In this document: one piece after another, positions 5,645 through 11,890 of the stretch | Layout: each line of letters opens with the position of its first letter | Position numbering within the stretch: the first letter of the stretch is position 1 | NCBI GenBank assembly: GCA_002454975.1 | Contig: DKJZ01000066.1 | Span: 1-13,080 of the forward strand | Source: Hylemonella sp. UBA6679 | GTDB taxonomy: Bacteria; Pseudomonadota; Gammaproteobacteria; Burkholderiales; Burkholderiaceae_C | Direction of reading: 5' to 3' | Length of the DNA: 13,080 nt | Notes under the pieces: generated by a model | The model's input: the letters and a program-made list of their open reading frames with translations, nothing else | The model's database searches: none | Told to the model about the DNA's origin: nothing | Made by a program: the position numbers and the translations under genes

Positions 5645-6664
5645 ATGTCGTTCCACGTCAGTGTTCAGCCCAGCGGTCGCCAGTTTGATGTGCAGACCGG
5701 GGAAACCATCCTGAGCGCTGGCATCCGCCAAGGCATAGGCCTGCCCTACGGCTGCAAAGACGGCGCGTGTGGGTCGTGCAAATGCAAAAAAATCTCTGGC
5801 ACCGTGACCCACGGACCGCACCAAAGCAAAGCCTTGAGTGCGGACGAAGAAGCCGCAGGCCTGGTGCTGACCTGCTGCGCCACACCCAGCAGCGACTTGG
5901 TGCTGGAGTCGCGCCAGGTCACCGAGGCCGGCGCTTTTGCCGTGCGTAAATTCCCGGTGCGAGTGAGCACTCTGGAGAAAAAAACCGACGATGTGATGGT
6001 GCTGCAATTACAACTGCCCGCCAACGACCAGTTTTTGTACCACGCGGGTCAGTACGTGGAGTTTTTGTTGCGAGACGGCGCGCGGCGCAGCTACTCCATG
6101 GCCAACGCGCCCGCTGGCACCATGATGGAATTGCACATTCGCCACATGCCTGGGGGCAAGTTCACCGACCATGTGTTTGGCGCCATGAAGGAAAAAGAAA
6201 TTCTGCGCATCGAAGGGCCGTTTGGCAGCTTTTACTTGCGCGAAGAATCCAACAAACCGATGGTGTTTTTGGCCTCCGGCACGGGCTTTGCACCCATCAA
6301 AGCCATCATCGAACACATGCAAAGCAAGGGCATCCAACGCCCAGCCACCTTGTACTGGGGCGGGCGCAGGCCGTCGGACCTCTACCTGCAAGACTGGGTG
6401 CACAGCAAGGTCGCAGAGATGCCCAATCTGCGCTTTGTGCCCGTGGTGTCTGAGGCAACGCCGCAAGACGCCTGGACGGGCCGCACCGGCTTTGTGCACC
6501 AAGCCGTGTTGCAAGATCTGCCTGATTTGTCGGGGCACCAGGTCTATGCCTGTGGCGCGCCCATTGTGGTGGAGTCGGCCCGGCGCGATTTTTGTGCACA
6601 GGCTGGCCTGCTGGCTGACGAGTTTTTTGCCGACGCCTTCACCAGCGAGGCCGACAAGGTCTGA
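5645..6664 (+). CDS. 2Fe-2S ferredoxin / FAD / NAD(P)H reductase (CDP-6-deoxy-glucoseen reductase-like)
   Basis: A 339-residue single-chain electron-transfer flavoprotein. Residues 1-90 are a plant-type ferredoxin domain with the cluster ligands Cys37, Cys42 and Cys45 (CKDGACGSC) and Cys77 or Cys78 (LTCC). Residues 100-200 form the FAD domain, with RRSYSMAN near 147-154 binding the flavin. The NAD(P)H domain has the nucleotide loop FLASGTGFAPIKAII (around 208-222) and YACGAPIVVESARRDF near the end. Order and length match reductases usually labelled CDP-6-deoxy-delta-3,4-glucoseen reductase (AscD/RfbI-like), and also the reductase parts of oxygenases. No CDP-sugar gene or oxygenase lies nearby, so the true electron acceptor is unknown and that label may mislead. 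The ATG has a good ribosome-binding site, AAGGA, six bases upstream (5634-5638). It diverges from the Rossmann-fold gene and converges on livF. Confidence 0.9.
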   Translation: MSFHVSVQPSGRQFDVQTGETILSAGIRQGIGLPYGCKDGACGSCKCKKISGTVTHGPHQSKALSADEEAAGLVLTCCATPSSDLVLESRQVTEAGAFAVRKFPVRVSTLEKKTDDVMVLQLQLPANDQFLYHAGQYVEFLLRDGARRSYSMANAPAGTMMELHIRHMPGGKFTDHVFGAMKEKEILRIEGPFGSFYLREESNKPMVFLASGTGFAPIKAIIEHMQSKGIQRPATLYWGGRRPSDLYLQDWVHSKVAEMPNLRFVPVVSEATPQDAWTGRTGFVHQAVLQDLPDLSGHQVYACGAPIVVESARRDFCAQAGLLADEFFADAFTSEADKV

Positions 6665-6670
6665 TCTTTA

Positions 6671-6690
6671 AGGCTTGAGGGGTCAGGCCT
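6671..6690. other. Hairpin at the reductase-livF convergent junction
   Basis: AGGCTTGA (6671-6678) pairs with TCAGGCCT (6683-6690) over eight positions (one G-T wobble) around a GGGG loop. The hairpin sits seven bases after the reductase stop and includes the livF stop codon. Neither strand has a T run after it, so it is not a standard intrinsic terminator; it could mark or protect mRNA 3' ends for both converging genes. Confidence 0.4.
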
Positions 6691-7387
6691 CGCCAAGGTA
6701 AGCACTGCGCACAGCCGAGTCGTGCAGCAGGGTTTTGGCCGGGCCACTCAAGACCATCAGGCCACTGTCCATCACGTAGGCCCTGTCGGCCAGGGCCAAA
6801 GCACGGCTGGCGTTTTGCTCGACGAGCAGCACCGTCATGCCTTCTGCCCGCACCTGTGCGATGACCTCAAAAATACGGTCCACCATCAGGGGGCTCAGCC
6901 CCATGGAGGGCTCGTCGAGCAGCAGCAATTTGGGCCGGCTCATCAAAGCCCGGCCCATGGCCAGCATTTGCTGCTCACCGCCACTGAGCGTGCCTGCCAG
7001 TTGCGAAGACCGCTCTTTGAGCCGTGGAAACATGTCGTACATGCGCGCCAAGTCTTGCGCAATGCCTGTCTTGTCGCTACGGGTGTAAGCACCCATCTGC
7101 AAATTTTCAGCAATGCTCATGCGGGCAAACACGCCCCGGCCCTCGGGCACCATGGCCAAGCCTTGCCCCACCAGATCCCAAGCGCCCTGGCCGGCCAGCG
7201 GCTGGCCGTCAAACACCACCTCACCAACAAATGGCAAGCTCGCGGTGATGGCTTTCATGGTGCTGGTTTTGCCCGCACCGTTGGCACCAATGAGGCACAC
7301 CAACTCACCCGCCCGAACATCCAGGCTCACGCCTTTGACAGCCTGAATACCGCCGTAGCTCACACAAAGATTCTTCACCGACAACAT
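6683..7387 (-). CDS. livF: Branched-chain amino acid-type ABC transporter, ATP-binding protein LivF
   Basis: One of the two ATPases of a LivHMGF-type importer for branched-chain amino acids or related small molecules; works on the cytoplasmic face with LivG. The 234-residue protein has a Walker A motif GANGAGKT (34-41), ABC signature LSGGEQQ (134-140) and Walker B LLLLDEP (154-160) followed by SMGLSP, and ends in the VEQN(A)..AL.LADRAYV segment typical of LivF. The start is ATG at 7387, with GGGAG seven bases upstream (7395-7399); the frame remains open further upstream inside livG but those residues are not LivF-like. The ATG overlaps the livG stop by one base (TGATG), so the two are probably translationally coupled. 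It is the last gene of the transporter set and ends 18 bp from the convergent reductase gene. The exact substrate cannot be read from the ATPase. Confidence 0.95.
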   Translation of the reverse strand: MLSVKNLCVSYGGIQAVKGVSLDVRAGELVCLIGANGAGKTSTMKAITASLPFVGEVVFDGQPLAGQGAWDLVGQGLAMVPEGRGVFARMSIAENLQMGAYTRSDKTGIAQDLARMYDMFPRLKERSSQLAGTLSGGEQQMLAMGRALMSRPKLLLLDEPSMGLSPLMVDRIFEVIAQVRAEGMTVLLVEQNASRALALADRAYVMDSGLMVLSGPAKTLLHDSAVRSAYLGEA

Positions 7388-8154
7388 CAAGCTGCTCCCG
7401 CGCCCAAATAGGCCTCGATCACCCGGGCATCCGATTGCACCTGGGCGGGTGTGCCGTGGGCAATCACGCGGCCGTTGTCCAGCACGGTCACCTGGTCGCA
7501 CAAGCCCATGACCAGCTTGACATCGTGCTCGATCAACAAAACACTCACCCCGTCGCCACGGATGCGTTGGATGAGTGCACGCAGCTGCACTTTTTCTGAG
7601 GCGTTCATGCCTGCGGCAGGTTCATCCAAGGCCAAGAGCAGCGGCGAGGTCGCCAACGCACGGGCAATTTCCAGGCGACGCTGATCGCCATAACTCAGTG
7701 TTTTGGCTGTGTGCCCAGCCAAGGCTTCAATGCCCACATAACGCAGCCAATGCAAGGCTTGCGCATGGGTTTGGGCCTCTTCTTCCAAAAACCGACGGGT
7801 CTTGAAAATGGCACCCAAAGCCCCGCTGCGGGTACGCACATGGCGCCCCACCATCACGTTTTCCAGGGCACTCATCTCGGCAAACAAACGGATGTTTTGA
7901 AAGGTGCGCGCAATACCGGCCCGCGCCACTTCATGCACGGCTTGGGGCTTGTAGGCTTGCCCATTGAGCTCAAAGCGCCCGGTATCGGCCACCACCAGCC
8001 CAGTGATGACGTTAAAGAGCGTGGTTTTGCCTGCGCCGTTGGGGCCAATCAGCCCTGCCACCTGGCCACCAGACACCGACAGGTTCACGTCTGAGAGGGC
8101 TTGCAGCCCGCCAAAGCGTTTGGCCACGCCGCTGATGCTCAACAGCGTGCTCAT
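7387..8154 (-). CDS. livG: Branched-chain amino acid-type ABC transporter, ATP-binding protein LivG
   Basis: The second ATPase of the LivHMGF importer. The 255-residue protein has Walker A GPNGAGKT (37-44), the LivG-type ABC signature LSYGDQRRLEIARAL (153-167) and Walker B LLLALDEP (172-179) followed by AAGMN. The segment IARTFQNIRLFAEMSALENVMVG (residues 81-103) is a hallmark of LivG. The start is ATG at 8154, with a strong ribosome-binding site GGAGG six bases ahead (8161-8165) inside the end of livM; the start overlaps the livM stop as ATGA (8151-8154), which implies coupled translation. The frame stays open upstream, but that part is the shifted reading of livM. livF follows with a one-base overlap. 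Nothing is broken or missing. Confidence 0.95.
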   Translation of the reverse strand: MSTLLSISGVAKRFGGLQALSDVNLSVSGGQVAGLIGPNGAGKTTLFNVITGLVVADTGRFELNGQAYKPQAVHEVARAGIARTFQNIRLFAEMSALENVMVGRHVRTRSGALGAIFKTRRFLEEEAQTHAQALHWLRYVGIEALAGHTAKTLSYGDQRRLEIARALATSPLLLALDEPAAGMNASEKVQLRALIQRIRGDGVSVLLIEHDVKLVMGLCDQVTVLDNGRVIAHGTPAQVQSDARVIEAYLGAGAA

Positions 8155-9284
8155 GCCTGGCCTCCAGATGTGGCAACTGCAGATTGCTCTTTTTTTGATA
8201 GCATCTTCTTCAAGCCTGGTTTGGGCCACAGGCCTTGCGGACGCATCAACATGATGGCAATCATGGCCAGGGCAATGAGCAACTGGCGCAAAATGGCCGG
8301 GTCTAACCGCCCACCGGTCATGGCTTGCAAGGGCGAGGCCACATAGCGCAACACCTCGGGCAAAGCCGCCAGCAAGACCGCCCCCAAAATAACACCAGGC
8401 AAGTGGCCCATGCCACCGAGCACCACCATGGCCACGATCATCACCGACTCCATGAGGCTGAAGGACTCAGGCGAAATGAAGCCCTGAAACGCTGCAAACA
8501 ACACGCCCGAGACGCCCCCAAACGTGGCCCCCATGCCAAAGGCCAAGAGCTTGAGGTTGCGGGTGTTGATGCCCATGGCTTTGGCCGCAATTTCGTCTTC
8601 ACGGATGGCCATCCATGCGCGGCCCACGCGTGAATTTGCCAAGCGCGCGCAAACCACCACACTGAGCACCACCAGCGCTAAAAACAGGTAGTAATACAAA
8701 GTCACCGAGGCCAGCTCAAAGCCCAAGAGCGAGAACTTTTTACCGAGGTTGAGCTCAAAAATTTGAATGCTGTCGATTTGTCCCAGCCCCTTCGGGCCGT
8801 TGGTGAGGTTGACCGGGTGGTCCAGGTTGTTCAAAAACACGCGGATGATTTCACCAAAACCCAAGGTGACAATGGCCAGGTAGTCGCCCCGCAAACGCAG
8901 CGTGGGCGCGCCTAGCAACACGCCCAAGACGCCCGCGAGCACGGCGGCCAGGGGCAACACCGCCCACCAGGCAATGTGCAGGCCTTGCGGAAACCACACG
9001 GCCAGCCAAGTGAAGGTCTCGGTCAAATGTGGCGACGCCAGCAAGCCAAAAAGATAGGCGCCCAGAGCGAAAAAAGCCACATAGCCTAAGTCCAGCAGGC
9101 CGGCGTACCCCACCACCAGGTTCAGACCCAGGGCCAGCAGCACATAGAGCAAAGCCATGTCGGCAATGCGCACCCAGGCGTTGCCAAAGCTTTGCAGCAC
9201 CAGGGGCAAGACCAGCAGCAACAAGGCCAAAGCCACCGTGCGCCATTCAAGCGCGCTGAACAAACGTGAAGTCAAGTTGCGCAT
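8151..9284 (-). CDS. livM: Branched-chain amino acid-type ABC transporter, permease LivM
   Basis: Inner-membrane permease that pairs with LivH. The 377-residue protein has many hydrophobic segments (for example VALALLLLVLPLVLQSF, ALLYVLLALGLNLVVGYAGL, VTLYYYLFLALVVLSVVV), as expected for the 9-10 helices of LivM. Family markers are YAGLLDLGYVAFFALGAYL, LRLRGDYLAIVTLGFGEIIR and the cytoplasmic coupling loop RVGRAWMAIREDEIAAKAMG that contacts the ATPases. The start is ATG at 9284, with AAGGGG six bases upstream (9291-9296); a TTG directly before it is less likely. It lies 10 bp after livH and overlaps livG by 4 bp. The C-terminal tail (KKMLSKKEQSAVATSG) is Lys- and A-rich at DNA level and contains a 17-base sequence that recurs in lolA. 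Confidence 0.95.
   Translation of the reverse strand: MRNLTSRLFSALEWRTVALALLLLVLPLVLQSFGNAWVRIADMALLYVLLALGLNLVVGYAGLLDLGYVAFFALGAYLFGLLASPHLTETFTWLAVWFPQGLHIAWWAVLPLAAVLAGVLGVLLGAPTLRLRGDYLAIVTLGFGEIIRVFLNNLDHPVNLTNGPKGLGQIDSIQIFELNLGKKFSLLGFELASVTLYYYLFLALVVLSVVVCARLANSRVGRAWMAIREDEIAAKAMGINTRNLKLLAFGMGATFGGVSGVLFAAFQGFISPESFSLMESVMIVAMVVLGGMGHLPGVILGAVLLAALPEVLRYVASPLQAMTGGRLDPAILRQLLIALAMIAIMLMRPQGLWPKPGLKKMLSKKEQSAVATSGGQA
8186..8202 (-). repeat. A-rich 17-mer, copy 1 (inside livM 3' end)
   Basis: On the minus strand this reads GCTATCAAAAAAAGAGC. A similar 17-mer, GCTACAAAAATAAGAGC, lies in lolA (12528-12544, plus strand); they agree at 14 of 17 positions. From memory, such GCTATC..AAAAA..GAGC sequences resemble a short interspersed element common in Comamonadaceae, but I could not check this. 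Here it codes for the Leu-Ser-Lys-Lys-Glu stretch near the LivM C-terminus. Confidence 0.35.
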
Positions 9285-9294
9285 CAAAGGCCCC

Positions 9295-10224
9295 TTACGC
9301 TCGGTCTGCCACGCGCTCGCCCAGCAGACCCGAGGGCCGCAGCGTCAGCACAATGATCAGAACCACAAAGGCCAAAATGTCGGCGTAATGGCTGCCCAGC
9401 ACGCCGCCAGTGAGCTCGCCCAAATAGCCAGCGCCGATGGACTCAATCAGCCCCAAGAGCAAGCCGCCCACCACCGCGCCGCCCAAATTACCGATGCCGC
9501 CAAACACGGCTGCCGTGAAGGCTTTGAGGCCAGGCAAAAAGCCCATGCTGTGCTGCACCGTGCCGTAGTTGGCCGCCCACATCACCCCGGCCGTAGCCGC
9601 CAGCACCGCGCCGATGGCAAAGGTGGCTGAAATCACCAGGTCTGGCTTGACGCCCATCAAAGCTGCCACACGCGGGTTCTCCGAGGTGGCCCGCATGGCG
9701 CGGCCCAAACGTGTGCCATGCACCAACCACATGAGGGCGGCCAAAGCCACCGCGGTCACCGCCAAAATCAGCACCTGGGTGGGCGTGATGACCGCGCCTG
9801 CCAGTTCGATGGGTGTGGCTGGCAGCAAGGTGGGGTAAGACTTGTAGTTGGGTTTCCAAATGATCATGGCCAGGGTTTGCAACAACAAAGACATGCCCAT
9901 GGCCGTGATGAGTGGGGCCAGCTTGGGGCTGTTGCGCAAAGGCCTGTAGGCGATTTTTTCAATCAACACATTGAGCGCAGCGGCCACCACACAAGCCACC
10001 AGCAGCGCCACCAGCAACATGAGCCAGCCCGGCATGTGCGGCATGCTGCTTTGCAGCCAGCCTATGACCGACCAGCTCACCAAGGCGCCCACCATCAGCA
10101 CCTCGCCGTGGGCAAAGTTGATCAGGTTGATGATGCCGTACACCATGGTGTAGCCCAAAGCAACCAGGGCGTACATGCTGCCCAGCACCAGGCCGTTGAT
10201 GATCTGTTGAATGAGGGTGTCCAT
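9295..10224 (-). CDS. livH: Branched-chain amino acid-type ABC transporter, permease LivH
   Basis: Inner-membrane permease forming the translocation channel with LivM. The 309-residue protein begins with the classic LivH sequence MDTLIQQIINGLVLGSMYAL followed by VALGYTMVYGIINLINFAHGEVLM, where INFAHG is the family hallmark. About eight hydrophobic helices are visible, and the coupling loop TRLGRAMRATSENPRVAALMG lies in the middle third. The end (GLIESIGAGYLGELTGGVL, then VLIIVLTLRPSGLLGE) is also typical. The start is ATG at 10224; the frame is open upstream into the end of rarA but that section is not LivH-like. No strong Shine-Dalgarno is visible. It is the first gene of the transporter set and begins only 25 bp after the rarA stop, so it may be co-transcribed with rarA; no livK/livJ binding-protein gene precedes it. 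Confidence 0.95.
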   Translation of the reverse strand: MDTLIQQIINGLVLGSMYALVALGYTMVYGIINLINFAHGEVLMVGALVSWSVIGWLQSSMPHMPGWLMLLVALLVACVVAAALNVLIEKIAYRPLRNSPKLAPLITAMGMSLLLQTLAMIIWKPNYKSYPTLLPATPIELAGAVITPTQVLILAVTAVALAALMWLVHGTRLGRAMRATSENPRVAALMGVKPDLVISATFAIGAVLAATAGVMWAANYGTVQHSMGFLPGLKAFTAAVFGGIGNLGGAVVGGLLLGLIESIGAGYLGELTGGVLGSHYADILAFVVLIIVLTLRPSGLLGERVADRA

Positions 10225-10249
10225 CAGGCAGGGCTCGTCTCGGTGGGTC

Positions 10250-11617
10250 TCATGGGGATGGGTCTGTTGCGCAAGGATTTGTTGGGGGCGACCCCGCTTG
10301 GGCTGGCTGCGCCTGGGCATTCAAGGTCTTGAGATGGCGCATTTTCTCAGCGATCTTGATCTCCAGCCCGCGCTCAACAGGCTGGTAAAAATGTGGCTCA
10401 GCCATGCCGGTGGGCAGGTAGCTTTCGCCCGCTGCAAACGCGCCGGCCTCGTTGTGGGCGTAACGGTAGCCCTTGCCGTAGTCCAGGGTTTTCATGAGCT
10501 GGGTGGGCGCGTTGCGCAGGTGCATGGGCACCGGGCGGGTGCCGTCTTTTTTCACCCAGGCTTTGGCTTGGTTGTAGGCCTTGTAAACCGCGTTGGATTT
10601 GGGGGCGATGGCCAAATACACCACGCACTCTGCCAAAGCCAGCTCGCCTTCGGGCGAGCCCAGGCGCTCGTACACCTCGGTGGCGTCCAGGGCCAGGCGC
10701 AGAGCGCGCGGGTCGGCCAAGCCGATGTCTTCGGCCGCCATGCGGATGAGGCGGCGCGCTAAGTAACGCGGCTCGGCCCCGCCATCGAGCATGCGCACCA
10801 GCCAGTACAGGGCTGCATCGGGGTCACTGCCACGCACGCTTTTGTGCAGAGCGCTGATGGTGTCGTAAAACTGCTCGCCGCCTTTGTCAAAACGGCGCAG
10901 CCGCTCGCCCAGCACCTTGAGCATCCAGGCCTCGGTGATGGTGGCTTGGCGCTGCTGCTGCGCGGCCATCCACACGGTCTCTAAGGTATTGAGCAAACGG
11001 CGAGCATCGCCGTCGGCATAGGCCACCAGCTTGTTGATGGCCGGGGCCTCCATGAGCGCAGATGCTTCTGAAATGCTAGCAAGGTCACCAAGAAGCATGA
11101 GGGCTCGCTGCACAATTTCGTGCAAAACCTCTTCATCCAAAGCTTGCAGCACATACACCGCGGCACGCGAGAGCAAGGCTGAGTTCACCTCAAAAGACGG
11201 GTTCTCGGTGGTGGCCCCCACAAAGGTGAACAGACCGCTTTCGACATGGGGCAAAAACGCATCTTGTTGCGCTTTGTTAAAGCGGTGCACCTCGTCGACA
11301 AACACAATCGTGCTTTGACCTTGTGCCTGAGCAGCTTGCGCAAGTTCCACGGCTTCACGGATGTCTTTGACGCCGCCCAGCACCGCGCTGATGCTGATGA
11401 ATTGCGCACTGAAGGCATGCGCCATGAGGCGCGCAATGGTGGTTTTGCCCACGCCTGGCGGACCCCACAAAATGCAGCTGTGCGGTTGCCCCGACTCGAA
11501 AGCCAGGCGCAGGGGCATGTCGGGCCCCAACACACGGGCCTGCCCCACCACATCGCCCAAAGACTGCGGGCGCATGCGCTCGGCCAGGGGTTGGTAGGGC
11601 TTGGCAGCTGAGGTCAT
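10250..11617 (-). CDS. rarA: Replication-associated recombination protein A (RarA/MgsA), AAA+ ATPase
   Basis: Clamp-loader-like AAA+ ATPase related to eukaryotic WRNIP1/Mgs1, which acts at stalled replication forks together with SSB. The 455-residue protein has the normal length. N-terminal LGDVVGQARVLGPDMPLRLA is followed by Walker A GPPGVGKT (52-59), Walker B IVFVDEVHRFNKAQQD (104-119), sensor 1 GATTENPSFEVNSALLSRA (134-152, including the arginine finger) and the C-terminal tetramerisation part (SVRGSDPDAALYWLVRMLDG, KSNAVYKAYNQA and the near-terminal HFYQPVERGLEIKIAEK). The last 25 or so residues are a Pro/Ala-rich tail, probably not conserved. The ATG at 11617 lacks a ribosome-binding site and sits six bases after a TAAAAT, suggesting a leaderless mRNA. 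It belongs to the conserved ftsK-lolA-rarA neighbourhood; livH follows after 25 bp. Confidence 0.96.
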   Translation of the reverse strand: MTSAAKPYQPLAERMRPQSLGDVVGQARVLGPDMPLRLAFESGQPHSCILWGPPGVGKTTIARLMAHAFSAQFISISAVLGGVKDIREAVELAQAAQAQGQSTIVFVDEVHRFNKAQQDAFLPHVESGLFTFVGATTENPSFEVNSALLSRAAVYVLQALDEEVLHEIVQRALMLLGDLASISEASALMEAPAINKLVAYADGDARRLLNTLETVWMAAQQQRQATITEAWMLKVLGERLRRFDKGGEQFYDTISALHKSVRGSDPDAALYWLVRMLDGGAEPRYLARRLIRMAAEDIGLADPRALRLALDATEVYERLGSPEGELALAECVVYLAIAPKSNAVYKAYNQAKAWVKKDGTRPVPMHLRNAPTQLMKTLDYGKGYRYAHNEAGAFAAGESYLPTGMAEPHFYQPVERGLEIKIAEKMRHLKTLNAQAQPAQAGSPPTNPCATDPSP

Positions 11618-11623
11618 GGATTC

Positions 11624-11629
11624 ATTTTA
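11624..11629 (-). promoter_or_regulatory. Candidate -10 element for rarA
   Basis: TAAAAT on the minus strand (5 of 6 matches to TATAAT) ends six bases before the rarA ATG, which would place transcription start at the A of the ATG. The hexamer at 17 bp spacing (GGGCAG) is a poor -35. A GGGGCCCC palindrome (11630-11637) sits directly upstream. Confidence 0.35.
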
Positions 11630-11638
11630 GGGGCCCCG

Positions 11639-11667
11639 CTCAACGCCTGCCCAGAATCGGGTATGGT
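11639..11667 (+). promoter_or_regulatory. Weak candidate promoter for the small charged protein gene
   Basis: CTCAAC (11639-11644) and TATGGT (11662-11667) are spaced by 17 bases, ahead of the ribosome-binding site AAAGGA of the small gene at 11692. Both hexamers are poor matches to consensus, so this is a guess based on position within the 74-bp divergent region. Confidence 0.22.
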
Positions 11668-11691
11668 GTTGCATTACTTAAAAGGAAACCT

Positions 11692-11886
11692 GTGGCCAAG
11701 CCCAATTACTCGTACGAAAAACGTCAACGCGAACTGGAAAAAAAGAAAAAGAAAGAAGAAAAGGCTGCGCGCAAAGCAGCGGGTCTTCCTCCTGAAGCTG
11801 AGGAAGGCACCGAAAGCTCGGACCAGGTTCAAGGCCCCCAATCCTCAGAGCCACCCACAGACGACGGCACGCCAGCGGCCGTCTAA
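11692..11886 (+). CDS. Small charge-segregated protein of unknown function
   Basis: A 64-residue protein with no known domain. Its first 30 residues are strongly basic and helical in character (EKRQRELEKKKKKEEKAARK, residues 9-28), with the start reading MAKPNYSYEKRQRE. The remaining half is acidic and rich in Pro, Ser and Thr and looks disordered. I recall small conserved 'hypothetical proteins' with this type of N-terminus (M-A-K-P-N-Y followed by a Lys/Glu/Arg-rich helix) in many proteobacteria; this is memory, not a search. The start is GTG at 11692, with a good ribosome-binding site AGGA (11683-11686) five bases ahead, which supports it as a real gene. It lies between lolA and rarA but on the opposite strand: divergent from rarA by 74 bp and ending four bases from the lolA stop. 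A role in nucleic-acid or ribosome binding would be speculation. Confidence 0.8.
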   Translation: MAKPNYSYEKRQRELEKKKKKEEKAARKAAGLPPEAEEGTESSDQVQGPQSSEPPTDDGTPAAV

Positions 11887-11890
11887 CAAC

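Noticed and set aside
6722..7411. 229-codon plus-strand frame opposite livF
   Set aside because: The Gln/His-rich translation is the typical reverse reading of a GC-rich ATPase gene; livF has all ABC motifs.
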